A stretch of DNA of 64,000 bases from positions 3,300,501 through 3,364,500 of the forward strand of contig JADLSH010000363.1 in NCBI GenBank assembly GCA_016169945.1, in the 5' to 3' direction. Position 1 is the stretch's first letter. Each line of letters begins with the position of its first letter. The notes below the pieces were generated by a model. That model saw only the letters and a list, made by a program, of their open reading frames with translations, was not told the DNA's origin and did no database searches. A program made the translations under genes and the position numbers. Source of the DNA: Trachythela sp. YZ-2020 (Eukaryota > Cnidaria > Anthozoa > Malacalcyonacea > Clavulariidae). This document shows, piece after piece, positions 24,501-38,900 of the stretch.

Positions 24501-25743
24501 TGGGTTCGCTTGCACTAAATTATATTTGAATAAAAAGTCAGTAATTGCTCGAAATTAACTCATGAAACAGTCTTAACTTTTCATATGCAAACTAACTATG
24601 TTGCATTTGGAATTCGCGAACGTTATTATATAAATGTTCAATTTTGCGAAGCCAACAAGTCCTGAACTTTAAAACTTTCAGCTCTTTGACTTTGTTCTCT
24701 GGTATAATATACATTACATGAATTTAGAGCCGTGACATACAGGTTTTGATGATAGAGTGATCTAATTCGAGCTTATATATCTACCTGAGCATGAAATATG
24801 ATTTCGAATTCGTGAACAAAATCGAACGTTATTGAATGTATCAAAACCAATAAATCAACTTGAATTGTATAGAGAAGTGACGTACGGGTTTTGATGATAG
24901 AGTAATTTAATTCCATCTTATCTTCCCGAGGGCTGAGATGAAATTAGATTTCACAATTGCTTCTTCTTTGAGAAAACGTGATTGCTGTAGTGTTGAAAAT
25001 AACTTTAAGTTTCTCTTTGAACATTAAAGTGATTATGCATATTGATAGTATTTGCCAAACATTGCTTAATCAGTATGAAGTCATGTGTGTCATGGTAGTC
25101 TGAATTTCTTTCGAATTCGACAGGTGATCTCAAAGTCAAGCAAATCCCTATAGGCTATATGAGTATATCACCAATGTCAGTGTTATGTACGTCAGCCAAA
25201 CATCAAATGTACTGAATGTCTAACTGAACTCAAGACAAATTCTTCAGTCATGTATAAAATGTTGGCTATTACTATTAAATATAGACCTGACCTCTCCGAG
25301 TCTAAGTAAACTTGCCCTCGACCTATTTCGCTCAACAAGTTTAATCTCAGATGACAGTATACCCAAATGAAATTGGCCTTGAGCCTCGTTTTCATACAAT
25401 TAATCATGCTCCCAATATAGACAATATAGGGAGGTTCAAGCCCTCGACGAGACAAGTGTACTTATGCTAATGTGTATATTATGACAAGCAGGTTTTTGCC
25501 AATGAATCATCTTTCGGTTTGGGCAAACTCTTCTATTCTAGCTAAAATATTTAGTCAATAGAAGAAGACTCATCAAACGCGTCAGCTTATCAAAATTCCT
25601 TTGATGAAAATGTGCGACAGTGTATATCTCTTTGGAGTCTTTGGAAGAATACAATTCTCATTGAGAGGTCTGACTTTGGCTTTTCGTGAAAATTCATGAT
25701 AATAGACTAATAGTAATTAGTATAAACTTAGTAATAGACTCGA
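21501..25743. other. Gene desert
   Basis: About 4.2 kb with no supported gene. Direct repeats: TAAGACATGTTTCAGAATGT twice near 23263-23310, and a diverged ~100-base duplication sharing GGTTTTGATGATAGAGT at 24742 and 24888. The longest ORF (22378-22731, 117 codons) has no motif or codon pattern I recognise. Confidence 0.45.
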
Positions 25744-25812
25744 CCTCGTTGGCTATGAGCGAATAGTCAACTCGGCTTCGCCTCGTTGACTATTCGCTCA
25801 TAGCCAACTCGG
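25744..25812. repeat. Short perfect hairpin
   Basis: A perfect 22-bp inverted repeat (25749-25770 / 25786-25807; GGCTATGAGCGAATAGTC) has a 15-base loop, and the CCTCGTTG / CAACTCGG flanks extend it. Probably a MITE remnant. Confidence 0.6.
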
Positions 25813-26711
25813 CCTCGTTGTCTAATTGTTAATAAGTAGTGTTTCTACATGACCCCAACAACGACATGGATTGTTTATGAACCGACATAGAAGAGTTTTA
25901 CTGTTTTATATTTTAACAACTGCCTAGTTATGTGTAAGTGACATGGCTCATCATGACTCATGAGTCATGGCAATTGGCCCAATTCCACCGTACCATAGCC
26001 CATTTCTGAAAACGGGAATTTACCGTTTTCAATATCACTGAGGCAGGAAGTTGAAGCTAGGGACTCGTTTATAATGCCAATACTATTAATTGAATGAAGT
26101 AAAACTGAATGAAATAACCGGAAAATATAGAGAAAACTTTTTTTAGGGGGGAGGCCCTTTCGTCAACTGGATTTTGCCCACACTGCAATCCTTCAATTAG
26201 TCATGCAAAATGCGGTTTACCAAGAAATGAAAGAGTCGTCACAGAATCGACTAGATAAGAGCCACTAGAGCTAATGGCAGTAACTACAGTCCACCTATAC
26301 TCTATTAATTAAGGACTTGAAAATTTGCCAATACGTATGATAATTCTTGCATGCCTTTTTGTCATCATAGCATGTGACTTGTATCTTAAAGTACTTGTTA
26401 GTGACTAGTGAGAGATGCATTGGACTAAAACTAAACGATTATATATGCATTTATGGAAATGATTTATGCCGTTGTCACTCTGCACAGTTATTCATTCTCT
26501 CCGTGCATACATCGTGTGGACAGTTGTGTTTGATGTATTTTTGAGATATAATATTATATATTATACAAATAATGAATGTTTATGAGTGCAATGGTAAAAA
26601 TATTTTCATTAAGATTAGAAACCTTTCACCGAATGAAAATAGTTTTTCCATTGCACGAATGAAAACATTCTGTCAATCATCATTTGTTTTATACGACACC
26701 AAAATGTATCA
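25813..26711. other. Gene-free
   Basis: About 900 bases with no ORF, RNA gene or clear repeat. Confidence 0.4.
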
Positions 26712-26712
26712 A

Positions 26713-26968
26713 TGTTCCTAAAATATTCTACCAATTCATTTGCTCGCACGAACCAATTCATTTGCGGAGTTTTTTTGAAAATTTGATAACTTCCTGTATA
26801 ATTCAAGAATTTCCTGTTTAATGCACCAATCACCTTTGGTTTTGCAATTGACCAATCACAAAGAAGCAGGAAGTGACAAAATATGATCAAATACACGAAG
26901 TTGCACAAACGTCTCAAACTTGAATTGGTTCGTGTGAGCAAATGAATTTGGTAGAATATTTAGGAACA
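26713..26968. mobile_element. Inverted-repeat element, ~47-bp arms
   Basis: Left arm 26713-26760 (TGTTCCTAAAATATTCTACC...) and right arm 26921-26968 (...GGTAGAATATTTAGGAACA) are inverted with a few mismatches. The centre is ~160 bases. The ORFs here are by-products. Confidence 0.6.
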
Positions 26969-28125
26969 CTTCCATTGCCACGACAGTAAAATACAAAGCA
27001 AATACATAACTTACATGTATAATGTTCAAAATTGATATAACAATCCAACAAACAAGTCCCAAATTTTTTTTAATGAAGAATTGATATAATAATTCATTCA
27101 TTTAACGAAACATTATCGGATTTTGACGGATGAAATTTAATAAAAACCAAACCGTGCAATGGAAATTACACGACAATGAAAATGGAGATTTATTTTTAAT
27201 ATCACTTGATCATAATCTGCCAATTAAATGACGCTTGATCTTGGATATAACGCTTGAGACCATTCCTCGAAATATTCCAAAGTGAATGTATATTGACAAG
27301 TCAAAATTCTTGACCCCCCCCTCTCTCCCCCAGTTTCATGGTGCGAACAACTCCCAAACCGACTTTTGGCAATTTACCATGACACAAATCCAACATTGAT
27401 TTGGGTTGTTGGGGGGAGGTAGGAGTTATGCTTATGCACAACATGTTGTTGCAATTAAAATTTAGTCAAGGGCTAATTCCAGTTGCGTTCAAGTTATGTC
27501 AAAATGTTATGTCCAAGATTCTACCATACAAGACGAGAGCAAGATAGTATATAATTGTTACATATCTTAGCGGTCCGTTTAATGCACTAGTCAGTTGAAT
27601 CCCCCACCCTCGCCCCTCTCCACAGAACCGAGTGACCATAAATCCATAATAAGGGTGGGGCATCATAGCAGGGTTTGGAATCTCGTGGAGCTTGTGAACT
27701 AGTAAAATTCCACAGATTTCACATGCCTTTCTCTTCGGGCAGGAAGTAATGTTGGTGAAGATTGCTGTATGAAATAGGCATAAATTATTACCATAAATAT
27801 TCATCAGTATATTTCTTCTTCTATACTGCGAAAATCACCCATTGGGATTAGATGTTTGGACCTTAGATGACGGGCATTTTAACCAGTGATTTTAACACTT
27901 GGCCTTGCAGGATATATTAAATCCGTTACCCTTGAGATACCAGTGTTTATATTCACACTACCAGTCTACCTGAAGAGTGCTTCGTTGCATTGAACAGGCT
28001 GTAGTCGGGATATCTTGAGGTAAGCGAAAACTATATATTTGCTCTATCTATATGATATCGAGCACTCTTTGGCATTTCGTGAACCAAAACACGCGCACAC
28101 TACGGTCCGATATATGTATAGGTAT
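26969..28125. other. Gene-free
   Basis: About 1.15 kb with a C-rich patch near 27315. No gene seen. Confidence 0.4.
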
Positions 28126-28285
28126 AATAGTATGGTTTCGAGTGCAATTTGGATATAACATGCACGAGTGAGTTTTTTCAAAGACCTCAAAATAGAATGA
28201 GTCCGAAGGACGAGTGCTATTTGAGGTCTTTGAAAAACTCACGAGTGCATGTTTATATCCAAATTTCACGAGAAACCATGCTATT
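28126..28285. mobile_element. Near-perfect palindromic element (160 bp)
   Basis: Arms of ~70 bp (28126-28195 and 28217-28285) pair almost completely (e.g. GACCTCAAAATAG with CTATTTGAGGTC; ATAGTATGGTTTCGAG with ACGAGAAACCATGCTATT) around a ~21-base loop. Confidence 0.75.
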
Positions 28286-30720
28286 ACTTATTAATAATAT
28301 ACATAAAACTGTTCGAGACAACTATACTTTCAACTTACAAGTTTCGTCGAGCCGTCCACCGATAAAATTTTCACCGCTTCGTATATTTCAACGACTTGAA
28401 AGTTTCACGAGTTGTTTAAGTTAAAGTCTTGTTAATTTCGAATAAAAATAGAAGCCATATTTTTGGGCAGATCTGAGATTTTCTTCGTCTCAGTCTGACT
28501 GAAAATGTGTGAACTGATATCAGGGGTCATTATAAGACCTCCTAAAATTGAGCTTTGGAGGAAAAATGTCGAATTGACTAACCCTACTCTAAGCAGTCTA
28601 TTTTTAATTAAAGATTTAATAAGTTATGTCTCGCCACTACCTCACTCACAGTCTGTTCTCCTTTTTGAAATGGGCATGACTCAGTAAGTTCTAAATTTTT
28701 CTTAGGATGACCCCTGACTCTCATCCTGACTGATATTGTCAATATTAATGATTGCTTTTGCTTTTAAAAAATGACTTCCAAATAGACTGCCAAAGATTGA
28801 AAAACAGATGGAATAGACCGAAGAATACCACGACCCGGTTCGAATAATCTCATTCCTTTGGCTTTTACACGAAATACCTAAGCTATGGTTACTTCAAACC
28901 CTGATATGATCAAAGACTTCCCATACAACACCTCAAGCTGAGCGAGGCAATGTCAAAAACAACATGCGTGCGAACACTTTAAAATTCCAATTGCAACATT
29001 ATGATGCATTTCCTTATTTACGAATACAACTAGTGCTTAGCAGCATGTGCGTGATAATGGGACGCGGATGTGAAGCATGGTTTTCTAAACAACATCAATG
29101 GTCACAAAGTGTGTAAAATACAGTACATTAGAACGAAACTTCGAAAAAATTCGTATTTTTAATTCAAGGGTTTCGATTACTGCTTAGTCATTGTCAGGAA
29201 TGAATGTTACTATGTGTAACTGTGACGTCAATTCGTTGGTGGACTAAGGCATTTTGGCAGAGGCATTTTGGGGTCGCTTACGCACCAGAATTCTGCAACA
29301 CCGCAACCTGTGCATGCATTCTATCACATTCTGTCGCAGTCTCGTGCTGGCATAGACGACGCGCACAATAAAACTTCAATAAACAAGGGTAACCCCATTC
29401 ACGAAAGAACACTACGGACACTTATAATGTTCGGCTTAAATTAAACCAAGTTGTTAGACGCAACCGTGCGGGGTAATTTCGCTCCAAACCGTTTTAGCAT
29501 TGTGTGCCCTATTTCAGCACTCTGTAGGGCGCCATAAAAGATTAGCCTACCCGTCGATTGACTGCATTCATTTGGCCTGCAGGGGCATTTTCAATTCCCT
29601 TACCAAACTACTTTGAAGTTACCGAACTCGAACTAAATGCGTCATTTTCCCTAACGCGAAAACCTATCGTAGTTTCGTAAATTTACAAACGTAAATACAA
29701 GTCCAGTGACTAATTGTTATTACAAGCATTTAGTCATGTTGACTTTTTGCAGTCGTGCCAAAACTGGTCGAATTTTTTTAATCCATCACAGTTAATCATT
29801 TTGTTATCTAATCTGTAATCGGGTGACAAATATGATAGAAGCCGACTGGCGACTTAGCGTCCCGCATAGATTATTTATTGCTTGTTTGGCGCAATGTGCT
29901 TTTCAGATGCTGCCTTTAAATTTTGAAAACAAATACCAACGCATGAACGCAACGACCAACGTATTTAATTAGTAGAGTGCGTAGCTCTCTGTGTAACACT
30001 GTATTCTGTATTGAAATCGTTGGGGTTAGCTTTTTGGCTGTTTTGTTTTGGTGGGTAATTCCACGTATATCTTTTTAGGCAAAGCTTATAGTACTGATGA
30101 ATATCTGGGCTTATGAGTTATGGATCGAAAGCTTTGCGAGATAAATAGCCGAAGTGTTTTGAACGAAGTCAAACACAAACATTTATTATATCGCCACGCA
30201 AACATACAACGAACGTTTAGTGACTTCAGAGCAGTGTCCATTCAGATATAACGACAGTATGCATATGTGATTCAGATCACAGATATATGCGAAAAATACC
30301 GACACACTATGAGACAACAGTTAACATAATTAGTGCTAAAATAAACGCCCTGGTTAAATGTACTATGTAATAGCGAATGCAAGTACAAATATATGGAGCA
30401 TGTACAATTGTACAAATATATAGAACATGTACGACCGTGTTGCGATAAGGTCTAGATAATTTATACACCTACCGATCTTTGAGTGCTTGTGAAGTATAAA
30501 TACAACACAGTCACATGAGACGTGATTTTTGTATTTAGGTTGTGTTGTGATAACTGGTGCTTCATGGTCGCTTGATAGAATGCAAAAGTACAATTTAGCA
30601 AAGATAGCACACTTTTTCATTTGTATCAGTAATTGTGCTGTGACATTAGCGGCTGGTGGCGAACAGACTGTCTGGCCACGGTGCATGGTCGGTGGCACAT
30701 CGCCAGTGGTTTAAAGTTTT
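28286..30720. other. Gene desert
   Basis: About 2.4 kb with no supported gene. A 26-base direct repeat (TACAAATATATGGAGCATGT and a near copy) lies at 30385-30435. Confidence 0.4.
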
Positions 30721-30726
30721 TATCGT

Positions 30727-30800
30727 AGTGGCTGGTGAAACAGCGGTTAGCACTGATATGGCTTTCACCCTTGTGACTGAGGTTCGAATCCTGCAATATA
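30727..30800 (+). repeat. tRNA-derived SINE head
   Basis: GTGGCTGGTGAAACAGCGGTTAGCAC resembles an A-box/D-loop, and GGTTCGAATCC (30781-30791) is a perfect B-box. CTTTCACCCTTGTGAC, a common SINE anticodon-arm remnant, lies between them. The ends do not fold into a tRNA acceptor stem, so it is a SINE rather than a tRNA gene. Confidence 0.5.
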
Positions 30801-32950
30801 CTGCAGGCTAAGTCGTATGTGAATAGAGACATACCTATAAGGCTATATATGTAATATGGCTTACTATTATAGCATAAATAGTATATCACTATTCTTTTTT
30901 ATACTACTCTTTCCTATCTTCTTAAAAAACATTCGAACTGCAGTCCATATTTTTATTAGTTAGTTAAAATTATTATCTAGGGACCTTAATTAAACAAAAG
31001 CCTTATGGTTTCTAGTAGGTTCCTAGCCCTAATTTTGTAAATATTTAATTGTTTTACTAAACTGTTATTTACTTGGGCGAAATAAAACATAATAACACAA
31101 CTATGTGAATAGAGAATGGAGTTATGCCGGAGAGTCGTATCTGTCATTCTTGGTACTGGATATTGGCTGACATTAAAAGTTAAGAATGTTAAACCTTTCG
31201 TCTCTAATCATTTTCTCAAAAACGCTCACTGTAAACATGTGAAATGATTATAATACTTCTGTGGTTTTGTTCATGTGAAGGCCAATGCGCATGCATGGCA
31301 ACACAGCCCCTTCACGCATCGTCCACCTACTGGGTACGAGGGAGAAAATTGCTAGGTTTTATTGGTGGTGCATGTGCAACAATACCCAGAGTCATTGCCC
31401 AGGGTTCAAAGAACAAGAGATTTTCGCCATGCTGGATGAAATTCTAATTTGAAGTTTGCTAGTTCTAGGCAACCATATATAATATCAGTGATGAATTTCA
31501 GATATGTCCCCGGTGATCTATTCTCTTCTCCGCAGAGTCTTCCAATATGCGCTAGAGAGTCATACTGAAAAAAACCACTGTAGCGCACTAGTGCCTGTAG
31601 CGCCACCTCTTATCATCTAGGACCTTCCGAAAATAACTAGAAATCCTCTGCGGAGGAGAAAGGGTGATATAGTCGTTAGGCTGGCAAGGCAGATCTTTAG
31701 ACTGAAATTCATCTAACATGGCGGCGATGACGCAAGGTGAGGACCATGCACCTATGTGTGGTGGGGAGCCCATATTCGAAGGTATAAGGAATAAATTAGG
31801 AACGTGTGGGTCCAGACATACAAGAAATAAACAAATGTACGGTATATTGTGTAAACATAGGAGAAACTCTCTCTATATACAACGCCAGGCAAAAGGTCAA
31901 GTAACATGAAATTTTTTATATGTAAAATTTGACAAGTGTAAATAAACAAACTCTCAAATCTCTCGAAAAGAACATTCCTGCCACAAATAATCTCTGCCGT
32001 GTGAAACGTGTAGTAATTGGTATTAAATAAAGTGATTATCACATTTTTGTACACGATTTAATATTCAATCTTTGTACCTATCAAGTCGCTAGAAACTCAC
32101 TTCGAATATTAAGCGTGGTGTTAGCATTCTATTTTTAAGAGCTAAGGTGTAGACTTGCCGTAGACTTGCTATAAGTCGACTGACATTTTCCCAAAATGTA
32201 AATGCGAGTGAATTGTTTTCTGAAATTAATTTGCTGATAAGATATATTTTTCTTCAACCCTGCCAAACCATTGTTCTTATCACTAAACTTAACTTAACCA
32301 CAGTGAAACGGAAATCTCTATTTTTTAAAACAAAATGCTATTATAGTATTATATACTAACAAAATCAACAAAAGTCAAAACCTTTGAAAAATGTTCCGGG
32401 TTGACCAGTGGGATTGACCCAATACCAATATGTAACAAGCTACATAGTTATAAACCAGACATAAGCTGATAAGTGTTGAAAGGCAAAGGTCAGTCTTTGA
32501 ATTCGCGCCAAAACAGCCAAAAATAGCGGAGGATCGAGTTTTGGAGTTTTTGTCTAAAACAGCATGCATGAAAATAGCGAAATACCACAAACCTACCACC
32601 TGCAGTTTAGGTTCTCAGTAGAAATAAAGATATGGACTTGACCTTATTGCTATACACAACCACTGCTCCAGTATTTGTTGTCGAGTCAATAACTTTATTT
32701 TATTGATTGCTTGGAATGGTCAAAAATAGAAAAATACAAAATGGCGTCCATAGAAATAAACAGGCCACAGCCAGCGAAAAGCACAAGCACACACGCATTG
32801 TGCCAAACGAGACTCTTATTGGAGGTTTATGTAGTTGCTAAGGTATTACTTACTGCCTTTACTGGGTGGGGTAGCGAGCTCCAAGTCCAAACCTTCTCCT
32901 ACCGTATCCAGGCATGGGACCGGGGATGGCGGGGCAAGTAAAATTGACTC
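30801..32950. other. Gene-free
   Basis: About 2.1 kb. Two Kozak-like ATGGCG starts (31718 followed by CAAG|GTGAGG, and 32742) hint at possible first exons, but no partner exon is identifiable. Confidence 0.35.
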
Positions 32951-33371
32951 AATCTATTTTTACTCTCGGTTTCAGTTTGCTTTTCAAAACGCGATTCTAA
33001 TATTAGTTCAAAATTACGTAACGTTGTTTACTAATTAGCCAACTTCCAATGAAATTACACAACAAATGTTCCAAATTTGCAACCTAAGTTCGACATTAGG
33101 TTGTTAAGTTCAAAACTAGGTTCCAAAGTACGTTCCGAATTCACAAATTGACATTAGACATTGTTCTAATGTCAATTCGTAATTCGGAACGTACTTTGGA
33201 ACCTAGTTTTGAACTTAGCAACCTATTTCGAACTTATATAGGTTGCAAATTTGGAACATTTGTTGTGTAATGTCATTGGAAGTTGGCTAATTAGTAAACA
33301 ACGTTACTTAATTTTGAACTTATATTAGAATCGCGTTTTGAAAAGCAAACTGAAACCGAGAGTAATAGATT
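32951..33371. mobile_element. ~420-bp near-perfect palindrome
   Basis: Arms of ~200 bp meet at a small loop near 33165. Paired blocks include ACTCTCGGTTTCAG with CTGAAACCGAGAGT, TTAGCCAACTTCCAATG with ATTGGAAGTTGGCTAA, and GTACGTTCCGAATT with AATTCGGAACGTAC. Mismatches are few. No ORF. It is a full foldback element that could be transcribed as long hairpin RNA. Confidence 0.85.
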
Positions 33372-35531
33372 CTTTGAAATTGAAAGGTATTCCTACAATC
33401 TATATCAGATTTCCTTGTTGGATGCTGTGTGAAGGATGGCCCTAACCAACTGGACGAATGCCACAGAAGATTTATACAAGGTTCATAGTTCATTTCTGAA
33501 AAAGGCATTCTTATAATCTTTATCAGATTTTCTTGTGAGATGTTGATTGTAGGCCAGAAGTCTAATCGTCCACAAAAAAACGCCTACGCAGATTTAACCA
33601 CAGGGTTTATGGGTACGGTCTATTTTATTATATTCAACGGGTTGGAACGGAAGATCAATGGAGTGGGTAATGTTTAATCGATTAACTGACAGTTTTGGTA
33701 AAACAAATTCCAAAGTGTTCGGTACATAGCCATTGTGTGTGTGTGTGTTTGTCTGTAGGCACGGTAACTCAAAAAATATCAAATATTTTACTACGAAAAT
33801 TTGTGGGGCTAACGGGCATAGGCCAAGGACAAATCGATTAAATTTTGGTTCAATTTGGATGAAAACTGGATGGGAAATTTACAAAAGTTTGTCTTGCTTT
33901 CTGGGGCTGAACAGAACTGAATACGTAATTAACTATATATGGACATGGTGCATGTTGCTCAATTGTTGAAAATACAGAACTTCTTACGATTTAGTCACAG
34001 GTTTTATTATTTCTAAACTTTTTAAGCCAACGTTTGACGGCACTGCGCTACCTCAAAGTGACAATCTGTTTCCTTTGTATCAGCATTACTATACATTATT
34101 GTCTCATTGTCTGAGGACAAAACGTTTGAAATTAAAATTTAGACGATTTAAATTAAATCTTTCAACGATTGAAAGAAAAACGATTTAATACTAAAATTGA
34201 GTCATTTTTGGCAGGGTGCCTGGATGGACTGGTAGGGCACTTATTTCAGTGTTAAAGGTTGAAAGCAATCTTGAGGAATAAAAACTGTTTTAGTTTAGTT
34301 TGAAGACAGGCAGGAGCAAAACTTTAAACTGTTTGAGTGAATTAACGAGAGTAGTGTGGCACTTCTAAAGAAAGGGCAAATGATTTGACACTTGTTTTAA
34401 CCTTGAGGATTGCAGCTAGCCATTGTTTTAATTCAAAAATATTTCATTCTTTAGTTTGTAAAGGGTGAAAGATAGAAATTTTCAGTCATTTGAGTAAATC
34501 CAAAAGAGTATTGAAAAACTTGCAGCAATTGTTCCAAGTTAAAGGTTGAGAAATAACGAATAGTTTTGTGTCAGTCAGTTTCGAAGAAATTCAAAATATG
34601 CCGGGATGTATTGAATATTCTCTATATTACTATAAGGATGATTCTGTAAACTGTAATTAAATATTTGGGTCAATATAACTGCTTCTACTGACGTATCAAA
34701 TGTTGTTGTACTGTAGGAGATTGCAGGACTTCAATGATTACACCACGTGCTTGGCGCCAACTGGTCTAATCTGAATGGAGAACCCCACATCTGCTAATTA
34801 TCAGTCATGGACATAGTTCATAGCCCACCTATTTGGCAATCAAGATTTACTTATTAGTAATGACGAATGGAGTCTAACTTCGCATATGCTAAAACGCATT
34901 TACCAGCCATTTTAAAGACAAATCCAGGCAAACTGTATTGAGCATACATTAGCATACAACGATTCCTGACAAAGACCACCAAAGTATTGCGAATTGAAAC
35001 GGCTAATGCCGTAATGGCCAATTAAGCAGCTGATGGTATTTTGGAAACTGGATCGTAATTGCAGCACCATCAAGGGCAATGCCACGGTGATTTCTCCAAT
35101 ATGAAGTGATTAGAAAAACATAAAGAAATTGGATACTGAGTGGACAACGAAAATGACGGTTCTTTAACTTCGAAAAAAACACCTCCGCCAAAACAGCGCC
35201 CACACAGGGGAGTGGGCGGGGGGGGGCTTGGAGATCCCGCTAAGCTCCCACCAGCATCGTTATACAAGCATTCTCAACCCTCACGTATAAACAAGTCCTG
35301 CACTGCACGTTTTTCATGTGCTTCATATAACTACAACGTGCTCTGACCTTTGTGTTTGTTAAACTGTTTTTCCCAGCTTGCTGCAGACAAAGAAAATATT
35401 GAAAGAATCTTAGACATCAATATTTTCTTGATATAATAGTCGAGTGGAAGATAAGAATTTAAACATTTGTTTAAACGAAGATGGAGAACTAGGGTTTATA
35501 AGGATGTTAAACAGTAAAATAATCTTCCTAA
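33372..35531. other. Gene-free
   Basis: About 2.2 kb. There is a diverged direct repeat around ATCTATATCAGATTTCCTTG (33398) and ATCTTTATCAGATTTTCTTG (33515), plus a (TG)n tract at 33734. No gene. Confidence 0.4.
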
Positions 35532-35916
35532 GGAATTACCGAAATAATGTGTGATTTCAATTGTAAACAATTGTTCGACAGGCTAAGCAAGTTTAGCTCG
35601 CGTATTTGATATTACAGCAATAGCAATACATAATTCAATGCATGAAATATTATATTACAATTAACAGTACAACATTGTTTGTAAAAATATTACACTGTAA
35701 AACAAACAAAACGAAAACAATACCCGGCTACCTGCTACATTTAATCTAGTTTATTTTGATTTACAGTTTGTAATTCCAAAAATAATTTATAACTAGTCAA
35801 CTACCGTACCCGTTTCAGCTTTTTAGTTCTAGTTCAAGCAACACTTTCTGTCTAACTTTATCAGGAAATGCTTTTCCTTGTTTACAAATTGAATCACACA
35901 TTATTTCGGTAGTTCC
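35532..35916. mobile_element. Inverted-repeat element, ~39-bp arms
   Basis: Arms 35532-35570 (GGAATTACCGAAATAATGTG...) and 35878-35916 (...CACATTATTTCGGTAGTTCC) flank ~300 AT-rich bases. No ORF. Confidence 0.65.
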
Positions 35917-38900
35917 TTCATTATTTAACCATTTTTCAACAGTCTAACTTTAGCAGACAATGCTTTTCCTTGCGTACTAAACGAACTCATATATACTTGT
36001 TAGCGAAGTTCGAAAGCCGAATCAAAATTTGAAATCCAAATCGAACTTCGGAAGTTGGTTGCGAAGTTCACGCCCAACTTGCGAACTTCGAGTTCACAAC
36101 GAATTTGGGAACCGCGCGTTGAAAAGTGAGCTGAAATCGACTATAAACAGACGACACTTTGCTATGTCTTTTCAGTGTGCGCATTGGAGAGGTCAGAAGT
36201 CAGAATCGTTAGAAAGGCAGATCATCGGTTCGAACTCTGTGGCTACATACTAGAACACTTATTGAGTCACAAATTTGTCCACCTGTACAAGATTGTCTGC
36301 AAAAAAAGCTGGGTCGTGAGACTTTCGAAGTTATGAAACACTCAAGGAATACAACTCATCCCTAATTAAGGCTCCCAGTAGTTAAGCTCAAAGTTGCAAA
36401 ACAAATAGTCTCTCGGGAGAGAAGAGAATTTTTTTATTACAGTCTAAATAAGAGACTCTTTTATCGATTGTATATAGACCTAATAGTTTTAACTTAGTTA
36501 CATTATTTATAATCTCTTTAACTTTTACAGTACTTTTTATACCATAGAACTTTATATATATATATATATAGAGAGAGAGAGGACACATATTGATACCAGT
36601 ATTATATATTATACTGAAATGTCTACCCTCTGTAAATATTCAAAAATAATGTTTTTTCTTGTATTTCTTGAAATTCTCCATTAAGGTAAGAAGTCTGTGA
36701 ACCTATAAACCTTCAATTAACTTAGCTGCCATAACTTACAAATATCAACTCAAAATTTTAGCATGTGTTATCGATATGAAGATTCGTTTTTAGTCCATTA
36801 TTCTGTGCTCAAAGAGGTCTTTGTTGATCTCAGATAAAGCATCCATCATCACATACAGGATATGACGCACATTGGGTAATGGATTTCCAGACACCCACTT
36901 GACAGGACGATAATACAATATTGGCTTTCGCACCATGCTGCGCAGCAAACTGCTTGGACATTGAAGCATTTTTTGGTTGCTATTGTCGTATTGAAAGAAG
37001 GCTTACGAATGGCACTGACACTATATATCTCACACATGGTTAATATATTTACTTTATATATACAGTTTCAGTTATCTATACTATATAGCATACTACAATC
37101 GACTCTTTGCTTTAATTTTTCCAAACCAGTCTACCAATCCAATCTGCACCCAAACATGAGGAAGCCCATGCAATATTGTCTGATAAGCCTTGTGGTTTCT
37201 ATAATATTTCGTATTTCTAACCACAAATATTATAGTATACTTCAATTGTTGTATATATTGCTTCCTTTAGTTCCTTATTTGTATTTTGTGGTAAGTCGAA
37301 TAAGCTATTCAATTCAAAATTATATCCGAACCTTATTATGTAATAAGACTAATATGTAATTTATTTTGGTCGATAGGAAAGAATATAATTTCATATCAAA
37401 GGACTATGTCGATTGTCGGTGGAAAAATTCAAAATTTCAATCTAGAGTTCAATATAAACTTCCAAACTTTGAGACTTACGTAATGGTACAGTTTAATCAA
37501 CAACGAATGCACTACAAGGCCTATAGGTAATGTGTTGAATGTTTACGCGGTTGATTGGGTTGAATGTTCCGCGGATTTAGATTTTGCCTTTTCTCAAATC
37601 TTTCTCAATAGTGTGTATTAAAAACAATTATGCCAATGGAAAAATCATGGCTGCCAAAAATCAAATGCTACAATAAGGGCGAGTTTTGGCCAAGTTTAGG
37701 TCGGATTAGAAATCACTTCTTAATCTTAAGTCTTAACCAAACAGTTTTGGCTGTTAGCCTTTGAAAATATAATGCTGATCAGAAATAAATATGTTTCAAA
37801 ACTCCGTATTGGTGAACACTCGTGATATACTAAACATAAAACAGCCAGCTTAATTTGTAGATTTAATTTTAGATTATTGTGACGTCAAGTGAAACCCACC
37901 TATATTGATAATGGCGAGGGGCAAATCACTCCTAAAAAGTGTACGAGTTAAAAAATCATTTATTGATATTTTTTTTTATTTTCAAATATTTTTTGGGGGG
38001 ATTTTTCTGAAGGTGTACGAGATTTAAATCAGTATTTGTCCCTCGGATAATGGAAATACGATGAATTCTCTCATAAAGTATGTATGAAAAATTGAAAATG
38101 TTCCCAAAACTTGTTGCTAAAGCAACTGTTCCTCAGCTCTGGATCCAGAAATCCCACTTTTATGGAGCTAAGGGTCTGCATGGTTAACACACGAATCACG
38201 ATGGACGCGATTAAGACTAAACCGAAATGACCGGACTAGAAATTCTGGCAAAATAAAATTTTCAAAAATCAACTGAATAAAATTTAAATCTTTGCCTTCA
38301 TAGTGGAGTCTTATTACTTTGCTGTAACTTTGTCTTATATAGTTATCATTAATTTTCGCATTCATCAAATCACACATCACTGACACTGTCATCACTCGTC
38401 AGCATATTTTTGTTTCAGTTGAATCAGGAAGGCTCTCGAAGTGATTAAAGACTCAAGGTTGCTATCTCACTTCGAAGCCACTACAAAGACAAATGAAAGG
38501 AAGACATCCAACGCTTTTCAACGGTTAATATCCGAACATGTTTACGGAACTTCGGTTATTGTGTTCATTAGGCCGCGGGGGTCACGCGGCACTTGAAAAT
38601 CTTTTGACTTGTAGGTTATATTGCCGGCCATTGTTTTACAACCAGACTATACAGTGTCCGGCTATATAACAGTGTCCGGCTATATAAAAGTGGCGATGCG
38701 TGCTGAGAAGTGAGAATGTGTTTGTTTTAGCCAGGAACTGCTTACTGAGTACTGGTGCAGAACTTCTCAGCAACCATATTTTATAACCATGCATGGTCCA
38801 TGTATCCAGATAATATTTTAGCAGTAGCAGTTCCATAATTTTATTCCTATAGCGATATATTAGTATATATCACTATATAGTTTTTAAAAGAACTTAAGCC

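Noticed and set aside
31718..31736. ATGGCGGCGATGACGCAAG followed by GTGAGG, a possible first coding exon
   Set aside because: Good start and donor, but only six codons and no downstream exon could be identified.
36219..36230. B-box-like GGTTCGAACTC, possible tRNA
   Set aside because: No A-box at proper spacing and no cloverleaf; not called as tRNA.
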